In this document: positions 1-8,733 of the stretch, one piece after another
Numbering within the stretch: position 1 is the stretch's first letter
Layout: every line of letters starts with the position of its first letter
DNA from: Rhodocyclaceae bacterium
Lineage (GTDB): Bacteria; Pseudomonadota; Gammaproteobacteria; Burkholderiales; Rhodocyclaceae
Assembly (NCBI GenBank): GCA_008080565.1
Contig: VIKE01000018.1
Span: forward strand, 1-64,000
Direction: 5' to 3'
DNA: 64,000 bases
Translations under genes and position numbers: made by a program
Notes under the pieces: model-generated
What the model was told of the DNA's origin: nothing
The model's database searches: none
Seen by the model: only the letters and a program-made list of their open reading frames with translations

Positions 1-1121
1 TGCCGGACAGCGCCCACATCCAGGAAAAGGAAGCCGAGTGGCAATTGCGCCATCGGCGGCGTGGCGGCAAGGCCGAGCGGGGTATCCCTGCGCCCTTGTA
101 TTCCGTGGCTCAGGCGCTGGCCTCGCTCAAACTTCTACGGGCCGTTTCCTACGGTCAACCGGAAAAAACGGCCGAAAACATAAGCGTCATTTTTCGCGAT
201 GCCGGCCATATTCTTGGCTCGGCTTTTCTGGAAGTCACCGTAAGGAGGGAGGGCAAGCCGCGTCGGCTGGTATTTTCCGGCGATCTCGGCATGTCGAACC
301 GGTTGGTGATGTGCGACCCGGCGCCGTCGCCCACCGAAGCCGATGTGCTGCTCATCGAGTCGACCTACGGCGACCGCCTGCACCGCTCCATGCCGGAAAC
401 CGAAGACGAAATTGTCGCTGCCTTCGAGCGCACGCTGGCGGCCAAGGGCAACCTGATCATCCCCGCCTTCGCGGTCGGGCGGACGCAGGAGATCATTTAC
501 ATCTTGGCTGACCTCGTTCGCCGCAAGCGGTTATCGCCGCTAAAGGTCTATGTCGATTCGCCGATGGCCAACGCGGCAACACGCATCACGCTGGCCAACC
601 AGCACCTGCTGGATGCCGAAACCTGCGAGCTGATCGCCTGGATGAAAGCCCATCCCAGGCAGATGAGCCTCGAACTGGTCGCCGATGTCGAGCGTTCGAT
701 CCAGCTCAACGACATTCGTAGCGGTGCCGTGATCATCTCGGCCAGCGGCATGTGCGAGGCCGGCCGGATCAAGTACCACCTGCGCGAAAACCTGCCGCGC
801 AGCGAGTGCTCGATCCTGATCGCCGGATTTCAGGCGGCCGGCACGCTCGGTCGGCGTCTGGTGGATGGGGCGAAACTGGTCCATATCTTCGGCCAGCCGG
901 TGCCGGTTCGGGCCCGCATCTACACCGTTGGCGGGTTGTCGGCCCACGCCGACCAGGCTGCCTTGCTCAAGTGGCTGGGCGGCTTTCACAAGGCGCCAGG
1001 CAGTACTTTCGTTGTGCACGGCGAAGCCGGTGCATCGGCCAATTTCAAGCGTGCCATCGAAGCCACACTCGGCTGGTCGGATGTCCGATTGCCGCTCCCC
1101 GGCGAGTTCATATCGGCGTAA
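1..1121 (+). CDS. Metallo-beta-lactamase / beta-CASP RNA-processing exonuclease family protein (5' truncated by window edge)
   Basis: The reading frame is open from base 3, so the start lies upstream of the window; the first visible residues (DSAHIQEKEAEW) are internal to this family. The visible part covers the beta-CASP region and the last metal motifs: DAGHILGSA, FSGDLG, ESTYGDR, a conserved PAFAVGRTQE block, SASGMCEAGR, and the terminal GGLSAHADQ and VVHGE motifs. Relatives (YSH1/CPSF73-like bacterial proteins) are zinc-dependent nucleases acting on RNA in the cytoplasm. A copy of the dispersed 36-bp motif (149-183) is translated here as YGQPEKTAENI, at a place where relatives, as I remember them, have a segment of the same length. 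phaC follows after 44 bp. The family is certain; the substrate is unknown. Confidence 0.9.
   Translation, partial: PDSAHIQEKEAEWQLRHRRRGGKAERGIPAPLYSVAQALASLKLLRAVSYGQPEKTAENISVIFRDAGHILGSAFLEVTVRREGKPRRLVFSGDLGMSNRLVMCDPAPSPTEADVLLIESTYGDRLHRSMPETEDEIVAAFERTLAAKGNLIIPAFAVGRTQEIIYILADLVRRKRLSPLKVYVDSPMANAATRITLANQHLLDAETCELIAWMKAHPRQMSLELVADVERSIQLNDIRSGAVIISASGMCEAGRIKYHLRENLPRSECSILIAGFQAAGTLGRRLVDGAKLVHIFGQPVPVRARIYTVGGLSAHADQAALLKWLGGFHKAPGSTFVVHGEAGASANFKRAIEATLGWSDVRLPLPGEFISA
149..183 (+). repeat. Dispersed 36-bp motif, copy 1 (inside CDS)
   Basis: Carries the full core CGGTCAACCGG, then an A6 tract, CGGCC and GAAAA. It lies in the beta-CASP gene in frame YGQPEK. The 3' end is degenerate (ACATAA instead of ATGAAAT). 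Confidence 0.9.
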
Positions 1122-1165
1122 CATCAATTTATTGTATTCATACTGAATCAGTAAGAGGGAATCCC

Positions 1166-2914
1166 ATGTCTGGTAATGGAACAGGTCGCCACAACGGCGT
1201 CGATATCAATACCCTGAGTCCGGTCGAGTCGCTCGGCAAGGCGGTCAGCAACGCCATCGACCCTTATGGCGTGACGACCTCGCTGCTCAACGCGCAAATG
1301 GCCTGGTTGATGCACCCGCAGGAGCTGAGCCGCGCGATGAGTGCACTGTCGGGCGATCTCGTTGCGCTGCAGTCCCATGTCATGCGTCGGGCGCTGGGCA
1401 TCCCGTCCGGAGACGTTGTCCGGCCAAGTGCCGACGATGCCCGTTTTGCCGACCCGATCTGGAGTGAGTCGGCCAGCTGGGACATCGTCAAGGAGTGGTA
1501 TGTTGCCTTCGAACACCATTTCGAGGACATGTTGTTCGAGACGCCGGGGTTGTCCGACAAGGAGCGTCGTCGCTCCGCCTTCTGGCTGCGTAACTGGCTC
1601 AACATGGTGGCGCCGACCAATTTCTTCTGGCTCAATCCGGTGGCCATGAAACGCTTCGTCGAAACCAGTGGCGGCAGCCTCAAGCAAGGGTGGGAAAACT
1701 TCCAGCGCGACGTCAAGGCCAAGAACATCCTGATGGTCGAGCCGGATGCCTTCAAGATCGGCGAGGATCTGGCCACGACGCCGGGCAAGGTCGTCTTCCG
1801 CAACCGGCTGGTCGAGCTGATCCACTACGCGCCGACCACCGAAAAGGTTAGGGCGATGCCCATCGTCATCATCACGCCGTGGATCAACAAGTTCTACATC
1901 CTCGACCTGACGGCCAGGAAGAGCATGGTCAAGTACCTGACTGACCAGGGCTTCTCGGTATTCATCACGAGCTGGAAAAATCCGGGCGAGGATCTTGCCG
2001 ACGTGCGCTTCGACGATTACCTGCTCGAAGGCGTCAACGAAGTCGTTCGCGTCGTGACCGAATTCTGCAAGGTGCCCAAGGTGCATCTGGTCGGCTATTG
2101 CATTGGGGGTACGCTGGTCAGTACCTACATGGCCTGGGCCAACAAGCATTTGGGGACGGACAAGGTGCCGGTCGCCCATTGGACCTTATTCACGACTCTG
2201 ACCGATTTTGCCCACCCCGGCGACATCGACGTCTTCATCGATGAAGCCTGCATCAGCGCGCTGGAGGAGTCGATGGCCAAGAAGGGCTATCTCGACGGCA
2301 GCGAAATGGCCAGTTCCTTCCGCATGCTGCGCTCCAACCCGCTGATCTGGAATTACTGGGTCAACAGCTATCTGCTCGGCCAGCCTTTGCCGCCGTTCGA
2401 CGTGCTGTTCTGGAACATGGACACGACGCGCATGCCGCAGGCCATGCATTCCTATTACCTGCGCGAGTTCTACCTCAACAACAACCTGATCAAGCGCGAC
2501 AAGCTGACCATCGCCGGCGAAACGATCGACCTCGACCTGATCGAACAGCCGCTCTACGCGGTGACCGCGGAAGACGACCATATTGCGCCATGGAAGCAGT
2601 GCTACCGGATTCGCAAGCAGATCAACGTCAAGGCACCCGTACGCTTCGTGCTGTCTACCTCGGGTCATATCCTCGGCATCGTCAATCCGCCGGCCAACCC
2701 GCCCAAGCGGGCCTACTGGATCGGCGAACCCGAACGCAACGAGCACTGGGAACACTGGTTCGACCGGGCCGAGAAAAAGCCGGGTACCTGGTGGGAGGAC
2801 TGGACTCGCTGGCTCGGCGAACGCACGGGCAATCTGGTCGATGCCTACCCGGCGGCCAATCGCAAGTTCCCGGCCCTGGCCGATGCGCCGGGCAGCTATG
2901 TTCTCGAAAAATAA
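1166..2914 (+). CDS. phaC: Class I poly(3-hydroxyalkanoate) synthase
   Basis: Polymerises (R)-3-hydroxyacyl-CoA into polyhydroxyalkanoate at the surface of storage granules. The 582-residue product has the usual class I length. The lipase-like box GYCIGG places the nucleophile Cys at residue 312; the catalytic Asp lies in AEDDH (about residues 470-471) and the His in SGHILG (about 501), completing the C-D-H triad in an alpha/beta-hydrolase fold. The ATG at 1166 is chosen because AGAGGGA precedes it by a few bases; the frame is open upstream without family similarity. No phaA, phaB or phasin gene is adjacent, so this is a lone synthase. Class I is inferred from size and the absence of a phaE or phaR partner. 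Confidence 0.95.
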   Translation: MSGNGTGRHNGVDINTLSPVESLGKAVSNAIDPYGVTTSLLNAQMAWLMHPQELSRAMSALSGDLVALQSHVMRRALGIPSGDVVRPSADDARFADPIWSESASWDIVKEWYVAFEHHFEDMLFETPGLSDKERRRSAFWLRNWLNMVAPTNFFWLNPVAMKRFVETSGGSLKQGWENFQRDVKAKNILMVEPDAFKIGEDLATTPGKVVFRNRLVELIHYAPTTEKVRAMPIVIITPWINKFYILDLTARKSMVKYLTDQGFSVFITSWKNPGEDLADVRFDDYLLEGVNEVVRVVTEFCKVPKVHLVGYCIGGTLVSTYMAWANKHLGTDKVPVAHWTLFTTLTDFAHPGDIDVFIDEACISALEESMAKKGYLDGSEMASSFRMLRSNPLIWNYWVNSYLLGQPLPPFDVLFWNMDTTRMPQAMHSYYLREFYLNNNLIKRDKLTIAGETIDLDLIEQPLYAVTAEDDHIAPWKQCYRIRKQINVKAPVRFVLSTSGHILGIVNPPANPPKRAYWIGEPERNEHWEHWFDRAEKKPGTWWEDWTRWLGERTGNLVDAYPAANRKFPALADAPGSYVLEK

Positions 2915-2992
2915 GTGGCAAAACCGACAATCATCTGGTTGTTCCTTGCTGGAGTTGATACATTGATGGCTGACTGAACAACAGGCTGCCGA

Positions 2993-3514
2993 ATGAACAT
3001 GACGACTGCACTGACCACCCGACCGACCAAGGCGCAGCTGGCGGGCGTAGACCTGTTGCGCATCGTGCGGATCAACGAGGAAATCAAATCGGTGGTCGGC
3101 GTTGCCTTCAAGATCAACATCATGGCCCTCAAGGTGCTGTCCAACGAATTGCGGGTGTTTTCGCAGGATCTGCGCGACGGCATGTCGGCATTGACCAGCC
3201 TGATTCATGGCTGCGTCACGGAAGTGTCGCTGGTCCTGCAGGACATCCGCCACACCGCGCTGTTGCGGCGGGCCGTCGAGCTGTCGTCGGGCGGTTGCGG
3301 GCGTGATGTGCTGGCCGCGCGGGAAGTCGAGAATGAACGCCATGCCGAGCGCCTGGCCCGCTTGCGCAAGCAGCTCAGGGGGGCGCTCGACGATGCCGGC
3401 CAAAGTTTTGCCGTGCCGCTATCGCAGGTTTCGGGGGAGTTCGACGGCGTCGTCGAAGAAATCCGCAGCTCGCTGGAAGCGCTGCGCCGGTCAGCCTTTT
3501 TTACCGGCAATTGA
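2993..3514 (+). CDS. Uncharacterised protein resembling an MCP cytoplasmic tip
   Basis: 173 residues, no signal peptide and no membrane segment, predicted mostly helical. The stretch FKINIMALKVLSNELRVFSQDLRD (residues about 40-63, counting from the first Met) recalls the hairpin tip of methyl-accepting chemotaxis proteins (INLLALNAAIEAAR...VVADEVR), but the invariant glutamate and the alanine-rich part are missing. The C-terminal half is rich in Arg, Leu and Glu and could form a coiled coil. It is followed after 18 bp by a di-iron oxygen-sensor-like protein, a family known to couple oxygen to chemotaxis receptors in Treponema. A role in oxygen signalling is inference from context. The start has two near in-frame Met codons (2993, 2999). 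Confidence 0.6.
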   Translation: MNMTTALTTRPTKAQLAGVDLLRIVRINEEIKSVVGVAFKINIMALKVLSNELRVFSQDLRDGMSALTSLIHGCVTEVSLVLQDIRHTALLRRAVELSSGGCGRDVLAAREVENERHAERLARLRKQLRGALDDAGQSFAVPLSQVSGEFDGVVEEIRSSLEALRRSAFFTGN

Positions 3515-3532
3515 GAATTCGGGAGCGGATGC

Positions 3533-4273
3533 GTGAAAAAAACAAAAACGATCTTTCAGGATGGCAATCACAAATGGGTCGCCATCGTGCGCGATCCGGA
3601 CAAGCCGAACTACCTGATTGATACCAATGAATACCTGGTGACTCACGGCAGCCAAGGCATTCTGCTCGACCCGGGCGGCGCCGAGGTATTCCCGGCGGTG
3701 TTTTCCGCCCTGTCGTCCGAGTTCGATCCGTCGGCCCTGAGCGCTATTTTCGCCTCGCATCAAGATCCCGACATCTGTTCGTCGCTGGCCCTGTGGCTCG
3801 AATTCAATCCGAAGATGCGCTGCTATGTCAGCTGGCTGTGGAGCAGCTTCATTCCGCATTTTGGTGGCTCGGCGGAAACTTTCGTGGCGATGCCCGACGA
3901 AGGTGCCGACATCTCGCTCGATGGCCTGATGCTCAAAGCCGTTCCGGCGCATTACCTGCACTCGTCGGGCAATTTTCATCTCTACGACAAGGTCGCCAAG
4001 GTCCTGTTTTCCGGCGATGTCGGCGCAGCCCTGTTACCGCCGGGCGAAGATGGCCTGTTCGTGGAAAGCTTTGACAAGCACATTCGCCATGCCGAGGGTT
4101 TCCACCGGCGCTGGATGGGCTCCAACGAGGCCAAGCGCCGCTGGTGCGAGCGGGTCTCGCAAATGGAGATCGACATGCTCTGCCCGCAGCACGGTGCCAT
4201 CTATCAGGGCGCCGATGTCCAGCGTTTCATCAACTGGTTCGACGGACTGCAGGTTGGCATCTGCGGCGGCTGA
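3533..4273 (+). CDS. Oxygen-binding di-iron protein (ODP-like, MBL fold without flavodoxin domain)
   Basis: 246 residues with the flavodiiron-type metallo-beta-lactamase fold but no flavodoxin or rubredoxin domain. Candidate iron ligands are H76, D78 and D80 (SHQDPD), H140 (AHYLH), D162 (FSGDVG) and H220 (CPQHG). In characterised relatives the di-iron site binds oxygen stably and serves as a cytoplasmic oxygen sensor for chemotaxis rather than reducing it. The start is a GTG at 3533, preceded by GGGAGCGG; an overlapping ATG at 3529 is in another frame. The immediately upstream gene resembles a chemoreceptor signalling tip and the next genes encode hemerythrin and DUF2249 proteins, so the block has an oxygen/NO theme. 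Enzyme activity versus sensing cannot be settled from sequence. Confidence 0.8.
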   Translation: MKKTKTIFQDGNHKWVAIVRDPDKPNYLIDTNEYLVTHGSQGILLDPGGAEVFPAVFSALSSEFDPSALSAIFASHQDPDICSSLALWLEFNPKMRCYVSWLWSSFIPHFGGSAETFVAMPDEGADISLDGLMLKAVPAHYLHSSGNFHLYDKVAKVLFSGDVGAALLPPGEDGLFVESFDKHIRHAEGFHRRWMGSNEAKRRWCERVSQMEIDMLCPQHGAIYQGADVQRFINWFDGLQVGICGG

Positions 4274-4354
4274 TTGAGCCGGATTTGATGGCGGTCAAGG
4301 AGCCGCTCGGGGGGCTACCCCGAGAATGGCTTATCATTCGCCATTGAGCCGTCC

Positions 4355-4801
4355 ATGACCACCATTCGCAGTTTCATGACCGAAGATCATCGCCGTTGCG
4401 ACGATCTTTTTGCCGAAGCCGAGCAGGCTGTCGGCAAGGGCAGTTTTGACCTGGCCCGCGCCGCCTTCGGGCATTTTCATTCGGCCATGCTGGCGCACTT
4501 TGACAGCGAGGAAAAAACACTTTTTCCGACCTTCGAAGCCAAGACCGGCATGCGCATGGGACCGACCCAGGTCATGCGCATGGAGCACGAGCAACTGCGC
4601 AGCCTTCTCGACGATGCTGCCGAGGCACTGAAGACGGCCAATGCCGAGGATTACCTCGGGCTGGCCGATACCCTGGTCATCATGATGCAACAGCACAACA
4701 TGAAGGAAGAGAACATGCTCTACCCGATGTGCGACCAGCATCTGACGGCCGAACTGCCAGCCATTCTCGAACGGCTGGAAACGGAACTTTGCGAACAATG
4801 A
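4355..4801 (+). CDS. Hemerythrin-domain protein
   Basis: 148-residue single-domain hemerythrin, predicted cytoplasmic four-helix bundle holding a non-haem di-iron centre. The histidine/carboxylate ligands are visible in order: EDHRRCDDLF near residue 11, HFHSAMLAHFDSEE around 37-48, MEHEQL near 77, and HNMKEENMLYP near 110-120. Such proteins bind oxygen or react with nitric oxide and often sit beside DUF2249 and NnrS-like genes, as here. Its stop overlaps the ATG of the DUF2249 gene (ATGA), so the two are translationally coupled. The start ATG at 4355 has no strong Shine-Dalgarno. Confidence 0.88.
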   Translation: MTTIRSFMTEDHRRCDDLFAEAEQAVGKGSFDLARAAFGHFHSAMLAHFDSEEKTLFPTFEAKTGMRMGPTQVMRMEHEQLRSLLDDAAEALKTANAEDYLGLADTLVIMMQQHNMKEENMLYPMCDQHLTAELPAILERLETELCEQ

Positions 4802-5025
4802 GCCACCCCAAGACCCCGCATGTCGTCGACGCCCGCTACATGGAGCCGCCTGGCCCCTTCGTGGCCACCATGGAAATGCTCGACACGCTAAAGGACGGCG
4901 AGAAAATGCTGCTGCTGCTCTTCCGCGAACCGCACCCGCTCTACAAGGTGCTGCGCCAGAATGGCCATGATTACGAAACCGAGTTGCTGCCCGATGGCAC
5001 CTTCGAAATCCTGATATCGCGCTAG
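4798..5025 (+). CDS. DUF2249 domain protein
   Basis: 75-residue cytoplasmic protein starting at the ATG that overlaps the hemerythrin stop codon. It has the usual DUF2249 layout: DARYMEPPGPF at the N-terminus, a LKDGEKMLLLLFREPHPL core with the conserved EPHPL turn, then a short beta-rich end (LPDGTFEILI). DUF2249 modules have a TusA/SirA-like fold and co-occur with hemerythrins, NnrS and denitrification genes; the biochemical role is unknown. The frame is open further upstream (to 4729), but that part only overlaps hemerythrin coding sequence, so the overlap start is preferred. Confidence 0.85.
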   Translation: MSHPKTPHVVDARYMEPPGPFVATMEMLDTLKDGEKMLLLLFREPHPLYKVLRQNGHDYETELLPDGTFEILISR

Positions 5026-5056
5026 GCTAGCCGCCCCCCTCGACAATTCACGCTCC

Positions 5057-6367
5057 ATGCAAGCGATGCTGGCCTTCGAAAACGCGCCGCCCTTCGCCGC
5101 ACCGCTGCGCTTCTTCCTGACTGCGCCGCTCTTTGCCGCACTGGCCGGCCTGCTCGTCGCCTTCGAGGGTCCGGATATTTTTGCCTCGCGGTGGACGCCC
5201 GGCGCCTTGGCGGCGACGCATCTGATCACCATCGGCTTCATGCTCCACGTCATGCTCGGGGCACTCATCCAGATCCTGCCGGTGGTCGCCGGCGCCAGCC
5301 TCAAACGGCCGGTGGCGGTGGCCCGGATTGTTCATGTCGGCCTCTCGGCCGGGGCGCTGTTGCTGGCCGCCGGTTTTCTCTTCGGGGCGCCCGCGCTGCT
5401 CGGCATCGCCGCCTTCATGCTCGGGTTGACCGTACTGTTCTTCCTGGCCGTGACATTCAGCGCCCTGATTGCTGTTCCGACAACCAGCCCGACCATTCGT
5501 GGCATCAAAGTCGCCCTGTTCGGTCTGGCTGGCGTCGTCGGCCTCGGCGTCGTTCTCGCCCTGGGGCTGGCCTATGGCTGGCCCTTGCCGCTGATGGTGC
5601 TGGCTGACCTGCATGCCGGCTGGGGGCTGGGCGGCTGGGCCGGTGTCCTGCTCGCGGCGATGGCCTACGTCGTGGTGCCAATGTTCCAGCTGACGCCAGG
5701 CTACCCGGCACGCGCTAGCTGGTGGTTCCCGGTTTTCATGCTGGCCATGCTGATTCTGTGGAGCCTTGGCGTGCTCGCCGACTGGCCGCTGCTCGGCCGC
5801 CTTGGCCAGCTTGGCGCCGCTTTGGCCGGCATCACCTTCGCCGGGCTGACTCTGCGTCTGCAAGGCAAACGGCGGCGGGCGCGGCCGGATGCCACCTACC
5901 GCTACTGGCAGCTCGGCCTGATACTTTCCATTTTTGGCCTGTTTTTCCTGTTGACCGTGGCAATCCGGCCCGAGGCGTCCGATATCGAGGGCTGGACGCT
6001 GATATTCGGCATTTTGCTTATTGCCGGCGGATTCATTCCCTTCATCACCGGCATGCTCTACAAGATCGTCCCATTTTTATCCTGGATGCACCTGCAGAAT
6101 TGCGGCCAGGCCAAGGTGCCTGCCCCGGCCATGAACAAGATTCTCGCCGAGCCCGCCATGCACCGGCAGATGCTGGCCTACGGCATCGCTCTGGCCCTGC
6201 TGCTCGCCGCCATCTTCATCCCGGCCTGGCTGGCCCGTCCGGCCGGTCTGGCTTTCGCCGTGGCCAATGGCTGGCTGTGGTGGAACCTGGCCGGCGCCAT
6301 CGGTCGTTATCGCCGGCACTTTGCCGAAATCGAGGCCAAACTCGCCGCCAGACCGGCAACGCCATGA
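5057..6367 (+). CDS. NnrS-like polytopic haem/copper membrane protein
   Basis: 436 residues with about twelve hydrophobic segments, an inner-membrane protein. The motif HLITIGFMLHVMLGALIQ (about residues 55-72) carries the two histidines and glycines typical of NnrS and of haem-copper-oxidase-subunit-I-like permeases. NnrS proteins protect against nitric oxide, and the neighbouring hemerythrin/DUF2249 genes fit. A degenerate copy of the dispersed motif (5925-5962, minus orientation) is translated as part of a transmembrane helix, SIFGLFFLLTVA. The gene overlaps SirB by four bases (ATGA). Exact function is inferred from family and context; it could also be a general haem-containing permease. 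Confidence 0.7.
   Translation: MQAMLAFENAPPFAAPLRFFLTAPLFAALAGLLVAFEGPDIFASRWTPGALAATHLITIGFMLHVMLGALIQILPVVAGASLKRPVAVARIVHVGLSAGALLLAAGFLFGAPALLGIAAFMLGLTVLFFLAVTFSALIAVPTTSPTIRGIKVALFGLAGVVGLGVVLALGLAYGWPLPLMVLADLHAGWGLGGWAGVLLAAMAYVVVPMFQLTPGYPARASWWFPVFMLAMLILWSLGVLADWPLLGRLGQLGAALAGITFAGLTLRLQGKRRRARPDATYRYWQLGLILSIFGLFFLLTVAIRPEASDIEGWTLIFGILLIAGGFIPFITGMLYKIVPFLSWMHLQNCGQAKVPAPAMNKILAEPAMHRQMLAYGIALALLLAAIFIPAWLARPAGLAFAVANGWLWWNLAGAIGRYRRHFAEIEAKLAARPATP
5925..5962 (-). repeat. Dispersed 36-bp motif, copy 2 (inside CDS, degenerate)
   Basis: Minus orientation. The core has one change (TCAACAGG for TCAACCGG), but both A-tracts and GGCC are kept. It encodes the centre of a transmembrane helix in the NnrS-like protein. 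Confidence 0.8.
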
Positions 6368-6744
6368 GCTATCTCGTCCTCAAATACGTGCACGTCACCT
6401 GCGTCGTCCTCAGCGGCCTCGGTTTCTGCCTGCGTGGCTGGTGGATGTTGCGCGAATCTCCGCTCAGCCACCATCGACTGACGCGAACTCTGCCCCACTT
6501 CATCGATACCCTGCTGCTTGGCAGCGCCCTGACCATGGCCTGGATGAGCGGCCAGTACCCGTTTGTGCACGGCTGGCTGACCGCCAAGCTCTTCGGCCTG
6601 CTCGCCTACATCCTGCTTGGCATGATGGCGCTCAAACGTGGCCGGACCAAAGCGATCCGGGCGCGTTACTTCGGACTGGCCGTGCTGGCCTATGTCTACA
6701 TCGTCAGCGTGGCGCTGACGCGCAGCCCGCTGCTCGGCCTCTAG
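6364..6744 (+). CDS. SirB-family membrane protein
   Basis: 126 residues with four predicted transmembrane helices, matching the small SirB2 family: an N-terminal YLVLKYVHVTCVVLSG segment, the conserved RTLPHFIDTLLLGSAL block, and a KLFGLLAYILLGMMAL helix. The biochemical role of SirB is unknown. It overlaps the preceding NnrS-like gene by four bases and probably shares its mRNA. The gene runs convergently into the sigma-54 activator gene, with only 3 bp between their stops. No terminator with a T-run is visible in that gap. Confidence 0.85.
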   Translation: MSYLVLKYVHVTCVVLSGLGFCLRGWWMLRESPLSHHRLTRTLPHFIDTLLLGSALTMAWMSGQYPFVHGWLTAKLFGLLAYILLGMMALKRGRTKAIRARYFGLAVLAYVYIVSVALTRSPLLGL

Positions 6745-6747
6745 CCC

Positions 6748-8733
6748 TTACATCCGTCCCAGCTTGCGATACAGCGTATTGCGGCTGATGCCGAGCTGGC
6801 GGGCGGCTGAGGAGATGTTGCCGCCAGCGGCGTCGAGGGCGCGCATGGCGGCCTGACGGCTGATGGCATCCATGCTGTTGGCGCCTTCCAGTGGCGCCGC
6901 TGCCCACGGGTCGAAGGCTTGCGGCGCGTTGGGGGCGCTGGCGATGATGGTTTCGAACAACTCTTCCGGCAGGTGGCTTTCGGTGATCAGCGATTCATCG
7001 TCGTCGAGCAGGGCAATGGCGACGCGGATGACGTTGAACAGCTGGCGGATGTTGCCCGGCCAGGCGTAGTTTTCGATGGCGTGCCGGGCCTTTTCAGAGA
7101 AACGCACCTGCAGGCTGCGGGTCGTCGTTTCCGAGGCGGCGATCTTGGCCACCAGGGCGCTGATGTCGGTTCGTTCGCGCAGGGCAGGCATGGTGACGCT
7201 CATGCCATTCAGGCGGTAATAGAGGTCTTCGCGGAAGGCGCCGCGAGCGACTTCTTCACGCAACGTGCGGTGGGTGGCGCAGACCAGCGAAATATCAACC
7301 TGAATTGCCCGCGTGCTGCCCAGCGGCGTGACGCAACGTTCCTGCAACACGCGCAGCAGGCGGGCCTGGAGGTTGAGCGGCATGTCGCCGATTTCGTCGA
7401 GGAAGAGAGTGCCGCCGTGCGCCTGCTGGATCTTGCCCGGCGCGCCTTCCTTGCGGGCGCCGGTGAAAGCGCCGCCCTGATAGCCGAAGAGTTCGGATTC
7501 GATCAGGGTTTCCGGAATCGATGCACAGTTGAGCGCGACGAAGGGGCCGGTGCTGCGCGGGCCGCTGTTATGGAAGCCCTTGGCGAACATCTCCTTGCCA
7601 GCGCCCGATTCGCCCTGGATGAGGATCGGAATGTCCTTGCCGAGAATGCGCCGGGCGCGTTCGATGGCAGCCTGCAGGCGGGCGTCGCCGGTGTTCAGGG
7701 TATCGAGCGTCGGGCCTGACGGGGCGGCGGTTTCTGGCCGGCGCGGAGCGCGCAGACTTGCCGGTTCGTCGTAGATGCGGCCGGCCACGGACAGCGGCGG
7801 GAGTTGACCGCGGAGCTGGACGTGCAGGGATTTGCCATTGACGTTGATCTCGTAGCTGCTGAACGGGGTATGGCGCAGGCGGTCGACGAGCGCCGACAGG
7901 TTGCTTTCGAAAACCATCGAAAAGTCGCGGCGCACGGCGTCGACCTGGCGGATGCCGAGCAGTTCGGTGCCGTTGCGGTTCATGGCCAGCACCTGGCCAT
8001 CGGGCGAAACGGCGGCGATGCCTTCTTTCGGGCTACCCAGGTAGTCGGCACGGCTGTGGAAGCAGACGAGGATGTCGCGGGCGTGCATCGATTCGAACAG
8101 ACGTCTTTCAACAATGGCCGACGACATCCGGACCAGGCCCAGGGTGTGGCGCTGATAGCTGCGGTAGTCGCCGGAAATGTCGAGAACGCCGATCAACCGG
8201 CCGTCCGGCCCGAAGATTGGGCTGGCGCAGCAGGTCAGGAAACCGTTGTGCTCGAGGAAGTGTTCTCCACCAAGGATGGAGACGGGCATTTCTTCAGACA
8301 GGGCGGTACCGATGGCATTGGTGCCGCGCTGGTTTTTGTCCCACGATGCACCGGCCGACAGCGCAACGCGGTCGGCGCGGCCGACGAAATCGGCATCGCC
8401 GACGGTTTCGAGGAGCAAGCCGTTGGCGTCGGCCAGGATAACCATGCTGCCGGATTCACGAATCTGCTCGTAGACATGCTCCATGATCGGCCGCCCTTGC
8501 GCGAGCAGGAAGCGGTTGCGGTCCTGTTCGGTCTTGAGCGCTACGCGATCCATGGCTTCGACGGCCGGGATGGCATGGCCTTCGCCCAGCCCGAAGCGCC
8601 GGCAACGTTCCCACGAACGGAGAATCACCGGATCGATCAAGCCATCGGGTAGGGCGCCCTGATCAAAAAACAGTTGTCGCGCCTGTTCCAGGCGCTGGCC
8701 ATGAATATCGGCCAATAGTTGAATTTGTCCCAT
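6748..8733 (-). CDS. AcoR-type sigma-54-dependent transcriptional activator
   Basis: 661 residues. The N-terminal half carries GAF-like sensing (about 75-200; motifs SAGASWDKNQRGTNAIGTAL and HNGFLTCCASPIF, typical of AcoR) and a PAS-like segment (DGQVLAMNRNG). The central AAA+ domain (about 345-570) has Walker A GESGAGKE, the sigma-54-contacting loop GAFTGA, and Walker B TLFLDEIGD. The C-terminus is a Fis-type helix-turn-helix (NISSAARQLGISRNTLYRKL). The ATG at 8733 is preceded by GGAGGAGA; the frame is open to 8982 but that part is not family-like. It is divergent from a PedF-like cytochrome operon with a near-perfect sigma-54 promoter, so it probably activates alcohol/acetoin-type quinoprotein genes here; the effector is unknown. 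Confidence 0.93.
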   Translation of the reverse strand: MGQIQLLADIHGQRLEQARQLFFDQGALPDGLIDPVILRSWERCRRFGLGEGHAIPAVEAMDRVALKTEQDRNRFLLAQGRPIMEHVYEQIRESGSMVILADANGLLLETVGDADFVGRADRVALSAGASWDKNQRGTNAIGTALSEEMPVSILGGEHFLEHNGFLTCCASPIFGPDGRLIGVLDISGDYRSYQRHTLGLVRMSSAIVERRLFESMHARDILVCFHSRADYLGSPKEGIAAVSPDGQVLAMNRNGTELLGIRQVDAVRRDFSMVFESNLSALVDRLRHTPFSSYEINVNGKSLHVQLRGQLPPLSVAGRIYDEPASLRAPRRPETAAPSGPTLDTLNTGDARLQAAIERARRILGKDIPILIQGESGAGKEMFAKGFHNSGPRSTGPFVALNCASIPETLIESELFGYQGGAFTGARKEGAPGKIQQAHGGTLFLDEIGDMPLNLQARLLRVLQERCVTPLGSTRAIQVDISLVCATHRTLREEVARGAFREDLYYRLNGMSVTMPALRERTDISALVAKIAASETTTRSLQVRFSEKARHAIENYAWPGNIRQLFNVIRVAIALLDDDESLITESHLPEELFETIIASAPNAPQAFDPWAAAPLEGANSMDAISRQAAMRALDAAGGNISSAARQLGISRNTLYRKLGRM

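Noticed and set aside
7804..8652. Long open frame on the plus strand opposite the sigma-54 activator
   Set aside because: Shadow frame caused by GC-rich codon use; the minus-strand protein has all family motifs.
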